DNA from: Veillonella ratti
GTDB lineage: Bacteria; Bacillota; Negativicutes; Veillonellales; Veillonellaceae
Direction of reading: 5' to 3'
Length of the DNA: 64,000 nucleotides
Assembly (NCBI RefSeq): GCF_003992115.1
Contig: NZ_RQUX01000003.1
Span: 1-64,000 of the forward strand
A program made the translations under genes and the position numbers. Each line of letters opens with the position of its first letter. Position 1 is the stretch's first letter. Below, piece by piece: positions 50,956-59,678 of this stretch. The notes beneath the pieces were generated by a model. That model ran no database searches and was not told the origin of the DNA. It was given only the letters and a program-made list of their open reading frames with translations.

Positions 50956-51012
50956 AAAACGAACACTTGTTTCTTAAGCCAAAATTCGGGCAGACAAACA
51001 AGTGTTCGTTTT
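50956..51012. terminator. Shared bidirectional terminator between dapA and lexA
   Basis: AAAACGAACACTTGTTT (50956-50972) and AAACAAGTGTTCGTTTT (50996-51012) pair perfectly over 17 bases and separate the convergent dapA and lexA genes. The arm sequence CGAACACTTGTTTC (50960-50973) resembles a Firmicute LexA box, so it may also be a weak LexA site, though it lies at gene ends. Confidence 0.75.
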
Positions 51013-51050
51013 ATTTTATTTAATTGAAAATATAAATGACAGACTGACTA

Positions 51051-51734
51051 TTAAATGTGATCACGAATTAAACCGATAACTTTACCCTCGATAGTACAGG
51101 AATCTGTATAAATGGGTTCAAACTCACTGTTTTCAGGCTGTAAACGAATTCGATTGGCTTCACGATAGAAGCGTTTAACTGTTGCTTCGTCATCAATACG
51201 GGCTACTACAATATCACCGTTATTAGCGGTTTGTTGATTACGAACGATGAGTAAGTCACCTTCATACATGCCGATATCACGCATCGACTCACCGCGTACA
51301 CGAAGGAGGAAACATTCGGAATTACCAATTAAGGATAAAGGAAGCGGAATAGTAGCTTCCTGGTTCTGAATAGCCGTTACCGGTGTACCGGCTTGAACCG
51401 TACCGATTAAAGGAACATTACGTAAACGAGCCTGGAGCATTTCAAATGTTTCGGAAGAGGTAACCTGTTTATCAGCAGACACCTCTACTTTAGGCGCCAT
51501 TTTAGGCTTAAGACCAACAACTGTAATAGAGCGGTTCTTATTTACATCACGGGTAATATAGCCAAAACGTTCTAAAGTATTAAGATGGCTCTGAACCGTA
51601 GAAGTAGAGCTCAATCCCATATACTCACAAATTTCACGAACACTGGGGCAGCGAAATTTAGTTTCTAAACACATGGTAATATAGTCCAAAATTTTCTTTT
51701 GTTTTGAGTTAATATCGGTAGCAGGTCGTCTCAC
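51051..51734 (-). CDS. lexA: LexA repressor
   Basis: The SOS-response repressor, inactivated by RecA-stimulated self-cleavage. The N-terminal winged helix (residues about 1-75) includes CPSVREICEYMGLSSTSTVQSHLN. The Ala115-Gly116 cleavage bond lies in TVQAGTP, and the Ser-Lys dyad is Ser150 (RGESMRDIGM) and Lys187 (ATVKRF). At 227 residues it is slightly longer than the 205 of Bacillus because of a linker. It starts at GTG 51734 behind GAGGTTATAGCC. A strong promoter (51843-51872) overlapped by a candidate LexA box (51870-51883) implies autoregulation. Confidence 0.96.
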   Translation of the reverse strand: MRRPATDINSKQKKILDYITMCLETKFRCPSVREICEYMGLSSTSTVQSHLNTLERFGYITRDVNKNRSITVVGLKPKMAPKVEVSADKQVTSSETFEMLQARLRNVPLIGTVQAGTPVTAIQNQEATIPLPLSLIGNSECFLLRVRGESMRDIGMYEGDLLIVRNQQTANNGDIVVARIDDEATVKRFYREANRIRLQPENSEFEPIYTDSCTIEGKVIGLIRDHI

Positions 51735-51842
51735 GGCTATAACCTCACAATCTAAAATACTTAAAATCTGTCATTAACTAAATAGTCATATATTATGAAA
51801 TGTAATTTATAAAAATTGGCGTACATAAACTATCTCAATGTT

Positions 51843-51872
51843 ATTATAGAACGTATTAACAAATATTGTCAA
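51843..51872 (-). promoter_or_regulatory. Promoter of lexA
   Basis: On the minus strand, TTGACA (51867-51872), an 18-base spacer and TATAAT (51843-51848). The -35 is overlapped by the candidate LexA box at 51870-51883. Confidence 0.8.
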
Positions 51873-51883
51873 ATAAAAGTTCG
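51870..51883 (-). promoter_or_regulatory. Candidate LexA box 1 (lexA promoter)
   Basis: Minus-strand sequence CGAACTTTTATTTG. It agrees at 12 of 14 positions with box 2, and both resemble the palindrome CGAAC-N4-GTTCG used by Gram-positive LexA proteins. It overlaps the lexA -35 hexamer. Confidence 0.6.
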
Positions 51884-51892
51884 ATTTTCAGC

Positions 51893-51922
51893 TTGACCGA
51901 ACATTTATTCGTGTGATATACT
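51893..51922 (+). promoter_or_regulatory. Promoter of the yneA-like gene
   Basis: TTGACC (51893-51898), an 18-base spacer and TATACT (51917-51922). The spacer contains candidate LexA box 2. The 5' leader to ATG 52005 is about 75 bases. Confidence 0.75.
51898..51911 (+). promoter_or_regulatory. Candidate LexA box 2 (yneA-like promoter)
   Basis: CGAACATTTATTCG, one base away from a perfect CGAAC-N4-GTTCG palindrome, lies between the -35 and -10 of the divergent LysM gene, where bound LexA would block polymerase. Confidence 0.65.
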
Positions 51923-52004
51923 AAGCGTGTAAACAAACATATATACCGTTAGTAATGTTCGTTTAAATACTATTTAGAAAGCATAGTTCAATGGGGTGAT
52001 TGTT

Positions 52005-52319
52005 ATGAAACGCGATTTTTTAATTGTTTTCAGTATGTTCTTAACCTTAACTGTAGGTTATTTTATGAATACGCCAAGCATTGAGTTAGATACACATAAT
52101 GTACGCACCGTAACCGTAAAAGCCGGTGATACTGTTTGGGGCATTGCTTCCCAATATGCCAATGATCATATAGATATCCGTGAAATGGTTCACGCTGTAA
52201 GTACGTTAAATAAAATAGACGAAACTGCCAGTTTAGAACCGGGTCGTACGCTCAAAATACCTACTGTAAAAACACAGAACGATAAAGTATTCAGTGAATA
52301 CGTAGCTCAAAATGAATAA
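52005..52319 (+). CDS. YneA-like LysM small membrane protein (SOS cell-division suppressor)
   Basis: A 104-residue protein with one N-terminal membrane segment (residues 5-20, FLIVFSMFLTLTVGYF) and a LysM domain (about 35-86: VTVKAGDTVWGIASQYA through TLKIP). Size, order and position match Bacillus YneA, which halts septation during the SOS response and is divergent from lexA. The start ATG 52005 lies five bases after GGGGTGA; the in-frame GTG at 51996 is part of that site. It is transcribed from a promoter with a LexA box and ends at a strong bidirectional terminator. Function is inferred from architecture and context, since LysM proteins are otherwise diverse. Confidence 0.8.
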   Translation: MKRDFLIVFSMFLTLTVGYFMNTPSIELDTHNVRTVTVKAGDTVWGIASQYANDHIDIREMVHAVSTLNKIDETASLEPGRTLKIPTVKTQNDKVFSEYVAQNE

Positions 52320-52390
52320 TTTGTTCGATTTTTAATCTCGAACAAATCATTCAAAGTTACTAATTATGTTGACAATTTAATATACATATA

Positions 52391-52425
52391 AAAAAGAGCT
52401 TCCCAGCGGCTGGGAAGCTCTTTTT
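52391..52425. terminator. Strong bidirectional terminator
   Basis: AAAAAGAGCTTCCCAG (52391-52406) and CTGGGAAGCTCTTTTT (52410-52425) form a perfect 16-base-pair stem with a CGG loop between the LysM gene and the convergent recombinase gene. Confidence 0.93.
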
Positions 52426-52450
52426 ATTCGAGTTAAATTAATATCCTCCA

Positions 52451-52483
52451 CACAAAATAGGATAAATTCATCCTATTTTTGTG
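52451..52483 (-). terminator. Second hairpin after the recombinase gene
   Basis: CACAAAATAGGAT (52451-52463) pairs with ATCCTATTTTTGTG (52470-52483) with one bulged T. It lies 10 bases after the recombinase stop and may be a first terminator or another structure. Confidence 0.5.
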
Positions 52484-52492
52484 CTATAGATC

Positions 52493-53491
52493 TTATTTAC
52501 GTTTATTACCAAATATCGTACTAATAGGATTATCCACAAATTTATTGGCTTCGTTGATATAGCGACGTACCATATTAACGCTATGATGACGTGTTTGACG
52601 CATAATGTTACGTTCTTCAACACCAAATGAAGCTGCGGTCGTAGCAAAACCGTGACGCAAACTGTGCGCGCCATACATTGCCGGGTCTAAACCTATAAGT
52701 TCAACATATTTCTTTACAATCTCCGCAATGCTTTTATCACTCAAAGCCGTCTTGCGAATGTCCATTTTCTTCGTAAAACCTCTGAAAATTGGGCCACTTT
52801 TAATACCAGTATACCGGAGCCACGCCTTAACGGCCCTTACAGCGCAAAATTCGGCGTATTCGATATAAGGGATGGCTACAACCGCACCTTGACCTTCCTG
52901 GTCAGCTTTTGACGAGCGTACAAAGATTTCTAGCCCTTGAGGTGAAAATGTTAAATCTTCCACCATTAAGGCACTGATTTCACTACGTCGAAAAGCGCCC
53001 ATAAAGCCGATTAGAAGAATAGCTTTATCTCTAAGCAGTTGTATTTCCGGTAAGTTAAGCGATTCCATCTCCTTAAAAATATCCTCCAAATCTTCTAAAA
53101 GGATAGGGGTTTTACCTTGCTGATACGTTCCTTTAAGTCGACGAATACCACGCAAAGCGGAACTTACTAAGGATGACTTACAAGGATTATCGGCTAAGCC
53201 GGCAGCATTGAAGTTTTCAGAAATAGCACTGATACGCCTTGATATGGTATTTGCTTTAGCGTGATCGGCTAAATCGTTAATATAGTTAACAATAGTTTCC
53301 GGTGAAGCCGGGAAAAAATCAACATGACGGGATTCACACCAATAGACGAAATCATCCCAGTCGGATTCATAAGCATCAACAGTATTATCTGATTTAGAAG
53401 ACAAAATGCTTAATTTAGCTTTATCAGAGAGTTTGCTGCTGGCCATGAGTATTTCATTGTCACGTAGATAAAAATGTTTGTTAGATGGCAT
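52493..53491 (-). CDS. Tyrosine recombinase (XerC/D-like integrase)
   Basis: A 332-residue site-specific recombinase. The N-terminal core-binding (SAM-like) domain covers residues about 33-105 (TVDAYESDWDDFVYWC). The catalytic domain shows GAFRRSEISAL (first Arg), RSSKADQ (Lys), HSLRHGFATTAA (His and second Arg), RHHSVNMVRRYINEA (His and nucleophile Tyr). All six catalytic positions are present. It is somewhat longer than typical XerC/XerD at the N-terminus. It stands alone on the minus strand with AAGGAG upstream; there is no excisionase, attachment-site repeat or phage gene beside it, so a chromosomal role or a lone integrase are both possible. Confidence 0.88.
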   Translation of the reverse strand: MPSNKHFYLRDNEILMASSKLSDKAKLSILSSKSDNTVDAYESDWDDFVYWCESRHVDFFPASPETIVNYINDLADHAKANTISRRISAISENFNAAGLADNPCKSSLVSSALRGIRRLKGTYQQGKTPILLEDLEDIFKEMESLNLPEIQLLRDKAILLIGFMGAFRRSEISALMVEDLTFSPQGLEIFVRSSKADQEGQGAVVAIPYIEYAEFCAVRAVKAWLRYTGIKSGPIFRGFTKKMDIRKTALSDKSIAEIVKKYVELIGLDPAMYGAHSLRHGFATTAASFGVEERNIMRQTRHHSVNMVRRYINEANKFVDNPISTIFGNKRK

Positions 53492-53553
53492 ATAGAAGAC
53501 TCCTTAAAGTGGCTAAAACACAGATTAGGGCTGGATTAGGGCTATTTTTATAT

Positions 53554-53595
53554 AAAAAATTACTTCCGATAATATATCGTTATCGGAAGTAATTA
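53554..53595 (-). terminator. Terminator of the ABC importer operon
   Basis: ATTACTTCCGATAA (53561-53574) and TTATCGGAAGTAAT (53582-53595) form a perfect 14-base-pair stem; the A-run to its left is the U-tract of the minus-strand transcript from the importer genes. Just beyond lies a short repeat, ATTAGGGCT twice (about 53526-53545), before the recombinase start. Confidence 0.85.
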
Positions 53596-53662
53596 TATCA
53601 TATCACTCTATTTACTTCAATAGCTGTCTATTTTCAGAAATCTGTATATAAAACTATTATAT

Positions 53663-54502
53663 CTATATAACTGTAAAAACAGGTATATCTTTACCATTTA
53701 CATTAAGTGATATAATTTTAGTTTTAATTCCAAAATATTCTTCCATAGATTCTTCTGTAATAATTTCAGGCGTTTTGCCAAAAGAATACTTTAAATGACC
53801 AAGCAATAATGTTTTGTCAGAAATTCGCAAAGCATGATCAGGATAATGTGTGTTAATTAAACAAGTTAATTCGTATTTAATGACTAAATCATTGATTAAC
53901 TTTAATATCTTCGACTGATTTTTAAAGTCTAAATATGATTCCGGTTCATCCAATACGAGTATCTTAGGCTCACCGGCTAAAGCTCTAGCTATAAACACTA
54001 ATTGTAATTGACCACCACTAAGCTGTGTCGATAATGCATCTTTTAAATGGTAAATCCCCACTTGTTCCATCGCATTTTTAACAATCGCCTTATCAATGTT
54101 TCGCGGTGTTCCAAAAATACCAATATGTTTAGCACGGCCCATCATGACTACTTCTTCAACTGTATAAGGAAAAGATAAACTTTTAGCCTGTGGTACATAT
54201 GTTATCAATTTACTTTCTTCTGAGTCACCGGTTACTTCTTTGTTTAGAATAAAACTACTACCACTTGTCCATTTCATGATACCTGTTATGCATTTTAACA
54301 ATGTAGTTTTACCGATACCATTTTGCCCTAGTATCGTCAGTATTTGTCCTTTTTGTAATGAAAAGCTAATATCCTTTAAGACGAGTTGACTATTTAAGTA
54401 ACTAAAGCAGCCCTGTTTTACTTCAAGTATTGGAATTTCTCTGTTCTTTATTTCTACATTATTTTCTATAGAAAACTCTTTTCTATTATCTTGGATTGTC
54501 AT
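53663..54502 (-). CDS. ABC importer ATPase, iron-siderophore/heme/corrinoid family
   Basis: A 279-residue ATPase of the FecE/BtuD type. Walker A is LGQNGIGKTTLLKC, the signature is LSGGQLQLVFIARAL, Walker B is ILVLDEPESYLD, and the switch His is in LINTHYPDHALR. It has an extra N-terminal extension of about 25 polar residues before VKQGCFSY. It follows the permease gene after one base on the minus strand and closes the three-gene operon. The exact cargo cannot be deduced; B12 is attractive because corrinoid genes are in this window, but no cobalamin riboswitch is seen upstream. Confidence 0.9.
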   Translation of the reverse strand: MTIQDNRKEFSIENNVEIKNREIPILEVKQGCFSYLNSQLVLKDISFSLQKGQILTILGQNGIGKTTLLKCITGIMKWTSGSSFILNKEVTGDSEESKLITYVPQAKSLSFPYTVEEVVMMGRAKHIGIFGTPRNIDKAIVKNAMEQVGIYHLKDALSTQLSGGQLQLVFIARALAGEPKILVLDEPESYLDFKNQSKILKLINDLVIKYELTCLINTHYPDHALRISDKTLLLGHLKYSFGKTPEIITEESMEEYFGIKTKIISLNVNGKDIPVFTVI

Positions 54503-54503
54503 T

Positions 54504-55511
54504 TTATAAGCCCCCTTTCAAATGTTTAAAAAGGAAAGCAAAAAATGGTGCACCTACTAAAGCCGTTAAAATACCAATAGGAATTTCTGCAGCACTTACC
54601 GTACGAGCTAAAAAATCTACTAAGATCATAAACGTAGCTCCTATTAAACAACTTAAAGGCAGTAGCTTCGAATGGTTAACACCTATAATCATACGACATA
54701 TATGAGGAATTACGAGCCCCACCCAACCGATTACACCGGTTGCCGTAACACAGGCCGCAGTTATAAAAGTCGCTAATACAATTACTACCTTTCTGGATTT
54801 TTTAGGATTTACACCTAATGCCAATATTTCATCTTCACTAAGTGACAAAATATTAATGCGCCACCGCATAAGTAATAAGATTACGCAACCAATAATAATG
54901 GGCATCCCTATAATCAATAAGTTCTGATAAGAAGCACTGCTAAAACTTCCCATGAGCCAATATGTAATGGCCGGTAATTTATCATATGGATCTGCTACAT
55001 ATTTAATAAGAGATATTAAAGCGCTCCCTACTGCCGATATAATCATACCTGCCAACACTAAGGTTAATGTTGTAGATTCGCCTCTTAATTTAGACAAATT
55101 ATAAGTTAGCCAAACGCTCAAAATACCACAACCTAGTGCTATAATCGATGTCATATACTCATTATAAGACATCAAAATCCCCAAACAGGCGCCTAATGCA
55201 GCACCTGTACTAACACCAAGTACATCAGGACTTACTAGCGGATTTCTAAAAATACCCTGGAATACGGCTCCGGATAACGCAAGCCCCATGCCTACCAGAC
55301 AATTTAGCAAAACACGAGGCAAACGCAAATTCCAAATAACAGAATAATCTACATTATTAGGCAATTCACCGGTTAAACCGGCCCATAAAATATATATAAC
55401 TTTATGAGGTTCTAGTACATAACGACCACCAAATAATGATAATGTAAATACCATAAAAAAGACAATAAAACAAATTACTGTAATATACAAATTACGGTTC
55501 ACTATATTCAT
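54504..55511 (-). CDS. FecCD/BtuC family ABC permease
   Basis: A 335-residue permease with about nine to ten hydrophobic segments. LPRVLLNCLVGMGLALSGAVFQGIFRNPLVSPDVLGVSTGAALGACLGI and GVIGWVGLVIPHICRMIIGVNHSKLLPLSCLIGATFMILVD are diagnostic for the iron-siderophore/B12 permease family. It sits between the binding-protein gene (11 bases upstream) and the ATPase gene. An SD-like GAGGTTGTCTA precedes its ATG. It functions as a homodimer in this family. Confidence 0.93.
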   Translation of the reverse strand: MNIVNRNLYITVICFIVFFMVFTLSLFGGRYVLEPHKVIYILWAGLTGELPNNVDYSVIWNLRLPRVLLNCLVGMGLALSGAVFQGIFRNPLVSPDVLGVSTGAALGACLGILMSYNEYMTSIIALGCGILSVWLTYNLSKLRGESTTLTLVLAGMIISAVGSALISLIKYVADPYDKLPAITYWLMGSFSSASYQNLLIIGMPIIIGCVILLLMRWRINILSLSEDEILALGVNPKKSRKVVIVLATFITAACVTATGVIGWVGLVIPHICRMIIGVNHSKLLPLSCLIGATFMILVDFLARTVSAAEIPIGILTALVGAPFFAFLFKHLKGGL

Positions 55512-55522
55512 TAGACAACCTC

Positions 55523-56635
55523 TTACAATGTCGGAATCACCGGATTTACATTGCTTTTCAAAATATCGTTAACTTCTTCTTCGGATAAATCATACTTCAG
55601 ATAATTATGATAGAAAGATTTTAATTCTTGTGACATGGAGTAATCATTAAAAATCTCCGGTTGTAAGACCTTACCTAACCAGCGCATCATAAGAGGTGTT
55701 TCTACTGCAGGAGCATCCCAGCGGTAAATCCCCATCGGAGCTTTATATATTTGTTTAGTTTGTAATGCCTTCACCTGACTCCAATCTTGGCCGGTTATCT
55801 TGTTATTATATAAATCTTCTGGCATAAGTTTAGAGAAGTTACTAATAACAATAACATCAGGATTCCAAGCCAAAATTTGTTCCATCGTAGTTGGCTTCCA
55901 TTGACCTGAAATATCTTTGGCAGCATTAATACCACCGGCACTTTCTATCATAAGTGTATTGACAGAGTCTTTGGCCGCTACATTTAACTTTTCATCTCTT
56001 AAATATAAAACCTTTTTTTTAGGCTGTGCTTTTAATGCTTCTTGTTTACCTTTAAAGTAATCAGCACTTTGAATATGGTAATTTACTAATGCCTCTGCTT
56101 CTTTAGGCTTATTAATAATATTACCAACCAATATCATCCCTTTTTGAATGTCTTCCAAAGTACCGTATTTAATTTGTACCGATGGAATCCCTAATTCTTT
56201 TAACTTCTTGGCTACTTCCGGCTGATAATCCCAAATAACTACAACATCTGGTTTTAATTTGGCTAACTCTTCATAATTTACATTAAAATTATTATCTACA
56301 AAAGTAGCGTTAGCATTTTCCATATTAGGTGCCATCGTTTTTAAGATACTGTCTTCATATGCTTTTTTTGCCGATGGATGCATAGCCGCAATTTTATCAC
56401 CGGAACCGTCAACTGCATAAACTATAGTCGCCCAAGGAATAGGCACAATTGCAATTTTATTCACATCTTTTGGCATTGCAACTTCATTACCTACTAAATC
56501 GGTAACTACCTTTGTCGTCTGCCCTTTTTCTTCTTTTGATTCCGAATTGCCACACCCCACGACAAATAGAGTAATAAAAGCTATACATAAGCCAATAATT
56601 ACCAATTGAATTTTATTTCTTAGAACTATCCCCAC
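55523..56635 (-). CDS. Iron/corrinoid-type substrate-binding lipoprotein
   Basis: A 370-residue periplasmic binding protein, tethered by lipid. Residues about 9-28 form a signal peptide ending in a lipobox (FVVGCGNSE, Cys at about 28). The mature part starts with the TroA/FhuD-like TDLVGNEVAMPKDVNKIAIV and continues KPDVVVIWDYQPEVAKKLKELGIPSV. The start is GTG 56635, eight bases after AAGGAGG. It is the first gene of the importer operon. The cargo could be heme, siderophore or corrinoid; no feature settles this. Confidence 0.88.
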   Translation of the reverse strand: MGIVLRNKIQLVIIGLCIAFITLFVVGCGNSESKEEKGQTTKVVTDLVGNEVAMPKDVNKIAIVPIPWATIVYAVDGSGDKIAAMHPSAKKAYEDSILKTMAPNMENANATFVDNNFNVNYEELAKLKPDVVVIWDYQPEVAKKLKELGIPSVQIKYGTLEDIQKGMILVGNIINKPKEAEALVNYHIQSADYFKGKQEALKAQPKKKVLYLRDEKLNVAAKDSVNTLMIESAGGINAAKDISGQWKPTTMEQILAWNPDVIVISNFSKLMPEDLYNNKITGQDWSQVKALQTKQIYKAPMGIYRWDAPAVETPLMMRWLGKVLQPEIFNDYSMSQELKSFYHNYLKYDLSEEEVNDILKSNVNPVIPTL

Positions 56636-56752
56636 ACCAACAACCTCCTTAAAAACCTACAATAAATAAAAATAAATACCTTAATTTTTATTGTACCGTT
56701 TTGTTTGATACTTTAATAATAACTATTGTTCATATGTTGAATTATAAACAAC

Positions 56753-56797
56753 AAAAAGCAACAATATAAAGAAGTAATATCTTTATATTGCTGCTTT
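56753..56797 (-). terminator. Terminator of the large oxidoreductase gene
   Basis: CAATATAAAGA (56762-56772) pairs with TCTTTATATTG (56780-56790), extended after one mismatch by AGCA/TGCT. An A-run at 56753-56757 gives the U-tract for minus-strand transcripts. Confidence 0.68.
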
Positions 56798-56858
56798 CCT
56801 TTAATTTACTAGTCTTACTAAATTCTATTAATTAATTAACTAACAAACAAATAGTATA

Positions 56859-59678
56859 TTATTTTCTTGTGGAACAACGATCCAACAAATATGCAATACT
56901 TACAAACGGAATGCCGCCGCTTTCGCCAAGACCGATTTCACAAGTAGAACTGGAACTTACACCTAAAGTTACACCTAAGTTTTTAACTTCTTCGGCTAAG
57001 TCTTTAGTAGATGATTTATTAAGTTCCGGTGTGAAGAAACCTTTTTGACCGGCAAAACCGCAACATGCGAAAGCTTTAATATTGAATACTTTGTCGGTAC
57101 ATGCACGCGCTAAGTTTTCAATATAATCGCCTTTATTCAAGGTTTTAATCTTACACTGTTTATGAACGATAACAGATTCATTGCATTTTGTTACATTCAA
57201 GTTTGGTAAAATCGTGTACAAGAATTCGGAAATATCAAGAATCTTCAAGCCTTTAATATGTTTGAATGCATGATTGAAGCAAGCGGAATGGTCAATAACA
57301 ATCGGATAAACCCCGCCTTCACTGGCTTTAGTAAGCGCTTCAGTCAAATCAGCTAAAGCTTGTTTGTCGATTTCTTCATAATTTTCAAAACTTAAACCAC
57401 AGCATAAGTTTTCAATATGTGGCGGATAAATTACATTGTACCCTGCCTTATCGCATAAGCTTTCAAATACTTGTTGTAAGCTACGGGTATCATCATAACC
57501 TTGGTTTTGACGGAATGCACGGTTAGCACAAGTACTGAAGTATACTACATTTTTCTGATAAGCCGGATTACGTTTGTTCGTCAATTTGTACGTATTAGCT
57601 TTTGGCATTGTTTCCGGTACATATGGTGTTAAACCGGTAATCTGATGTGCATCTTCGGAGATTTTTGCCAATAAAGACTTAGTAGCTATTTTACCGGCTA
57701 CACCACCCAAAGTGGCCCCTACTTTAGCGGCTTTTAAGGTATTGCTAAAGTTGTTATAAATAGCATGGGCAATGCCACGGCCCTTCGGATTGATTTTACG
57801 CATGGAAATGGCAATTTGTGCTGTATCGATGCCCAAAGGACAAAGCATGGAGCACATGGAACAAGCAGCACAGGTATCAACACCATAGTATTCATAGCCT
57901 TTTTTTAGTTCTTCGGCCATAGCTGTATTACCTTCTTTAAGCAAGCGCTGTTCTTCACGAAGTAAGGAAATACGTTGACGAGGTGTTAAGGTTAAGTTAC
58001 GGCTTGGACAATTACGTTCACAGAAACCGCATTCCATACACATGTTATATAATGGATCGATATCGCTCATAGCTTTTAAATTCTTTTTGTAGACATCAGG
58101 ATCATCAGTAATCATAACATCCGGATTTAATAAGCGTTGAGGGTCAAAAATTTCTTTAATACGACGGTTAACGGCATAGGCTTTTTTACCCCATTCCAAT
58201 TCAACAAATGGAGCAACCATGCGGCCTGTACCATGTTCGGCTTTAATGGAACCTTCTACACCGGCTACACGTTCTGCCATTTCTTTTACAAGGCCGGCAA
58301 AATTATCCATTTCACGCTGTTCATTGAAGTTTGGTGTAATGATAAAGTGAACATTACCGCTCAAGGCATGACCGAAGATAATACCGCTGTCTTCGAAATC
58401 ATATTTTTTGAACAATTCCGTAATCATTTCGATACCATCGGTGAAGTCTTCAATTTTAAAGCAAACGTCTTCGGTAATAACCGTAGTGCCCGGACGGCGA
58501 AGACCGGCAGCAATCGGTAATAAACCTTTACGAATTACCCACCATGCATCATATTCCTTAGCATCTTTGGAATATAAGCTTGGAATAACTGTCGGAATGT
58601 CTTTCAACTGATCCTTAATGTATTCTAAGTTAGCATCCAAAGTAGCTTCATCATTGCTTTCCGATTGGAATAAAATACAGCTGGTCCCTTCCGGTACATT
58701 ATGTACGAAAGATGGTACTTCCGGTAACTGCTGTACGCTCTTAAGACTTAAGTAGTCCATCATTTCAGCGGCCACTACTTTATCGCGCGACATATTGGCC
58801 AAGGCTACTACGGCACGAGATGCATCGTTGAGTTTAGCAAAGAACAAGAGCCCGCAACCTTTGTATTTAGCGTCATCTACACAATTATAAACAACTTCGC
58901 TTACAAAACCGAGGGTACCTTCACTGCCGATGAAGATATGGTTTAAAATATCTACAATATCTTCAAAATCAACTAGGGAGTTAATACCGTAACCGGTTGT
59001 ATTCTTAATTTTGTATTTACGACGAATTAAGTCTACTAATTCACTATCAGCCATGATTTCACTGCGCAAATTAAGTACATCATCAATCAATTTGCTGTGC
59101 GTTGCCATGAACTCTTTAACACTTTGCGGATTACCGGTATCGAGAATTGTGCCGTCTGCCAATACAGCACGCATAGAGCGAACCGTTTTATAAGAGTTTT
59201 CAACTGTGCCGCAACACATACCGCTGGAGTTATTGTTAAAAATACCACCTACCAACGCTGTTGTAATGGTAGCGGGATCCGGACCGATTTTCTTACCGTA
59301 CGGTTTTAATGCTTCGTTCGCATCAGCCCCGATTACACCGCAAGCCAAACGAATGGCATTGCCGTTTTCAAGAACTTGTACAAATTTAAAACCATCATTG
59401 GCAACGATTAATACATCTTCAGAAGATGCCTGACCGGATAACGAACTGCCTGCAGCACGGAATGTAACCGGCGTACCGCAACGATTGGCCAATAATACTA
59501 ATTGCACTACTTCTGCTTCCGTATTAGCTTTTACAACTACTTTCGGTAAATAGCTGTAGCAAGATGCGTCAATACCGTAAGCATAACGCAATAGAAAATC
59601 AGTGAATACCCTGTCCGGTGAAATTTTCTTTGCTTCTAATACAAAAGTGTCATAATCTCTCTTCAACTGTAAGCTCAT
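56859..59678 (-). CDS. FAD/Fe-S oxidoreductase, D-lactate (2-hydroxyacid) dehydrogenase type
   Basis: A 939-residue GlcD-GlpC-type fusion. Residues about 35-215 form the FAD-binding PCMH domain (FRAAGSSLSGQASSEDVLI, NNNSSGMCCGTVENSYKT). The cap domain extends to about 530, with the EHGTGRMVAPF block. Two 4Fe-4S motifs follow: CMECGFCERNCPSRN and CAACSMCSMLCPLG. The C-terminal GlpC-like part has two CCG motifs (CCGLSFEN, CCGFAG). The start ATG 59678 is seven bases after GGGAGG. The enzyme would oxidise D-lactate or another 2-hydroxyacid and pass electrons to the membrane. Lactate use fits Veillonella and the larB context. Glycolate or 2-hydroxyglutarate cannot be excluded. Confidence 0.88.
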   Translation of the reverse strand: MSLQLKRDYDTFVLEAKKISPDRVFTDFLLRYAYGIDASCYSYLPKVVVKANTEAEVVQLVLLANRCGTPVTFRAAGSSLSGQASSEDVLIVANDGFKFVQVLENGNAIRLACGVIGADANEALKPYGKKIGPDPATITTALVGGIFNNNSSGMCCGTVENSYKTVRSMRAVLADGTILDTGNPQSVKEFMATHSKLIDDVLNLRSEIMADSELVDLIRRKYKIKNTTGYGINSLVDFEDIVDILNHIFIGSEGTLGFVSEVVYNCVDDAKYKGCGLLFFAKLNDASRAVVALANMSRDKVVAAEMMDYLSLKSVQQLPEVPSFVHNVPEGTSCILFQSESNDEATLDANLEYIKDQLKDIPTVIPSLYSKDAKEYDAWWVIRKGLLPIAAGLRRPGTTVITEDVCFKIEDFTDGIEMITELFKKYDFEDSGIIFGHALSGNVHFIITPNFNEQREMDNFAGLVKEMAERVAGVEGSIKAEHGTGRMVAPFVELEWGKKAYAVNRRIKEIFDPQRLLNPDVMITDDPDVYKKNLKAMSDIDPLYNMCMECGFCERNCPSRNLTLTPRQRISLLREEQRLLKEGNTAMAEELKKGYEYYGVDTCAACSMCSMLCPLGIDTAQIAISMRKINPKGRGIAHAIYNNFSNTLKAAKVGATLGGVAGKIATKSLLAKISEDAHQITGLTPYVPETMPKANTYKLTNKRNPAYQKNVVYFSTCANRAFRQNQGYDDTRSLQQVFESLCDKAGYNVIYPPHIENLCCGLSFENYEEIDKQALADLTEALTKASEGGVYPIVIDHSACFNHAFKHIKGLKILDISEFLYTILPNLNVTKCNESVIVHKQCKIKTLNKGDYIENLARACTDKVFNIKAFACCGFAGQKGFFTPELNKSSTKDLAEEVKNLGVTLGVSSSSTCEIGLGESGGIPFVSIAYLLDRCSTRK

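Noticed and set aside
52493-53491. Integrase of a prophage or integrative element
   Set aside because: No attachment-site duplication, tRNA target, excisionase or phage structural gene was seen on either side, so a mobile element is not claimed.
58137-58520. Plus-strand 127-codon frame opposite the large oxidoreductase
   Set aside because: It lies wholly inside the well-supported minus-strand gene and has no ribosome binding site or family motif.
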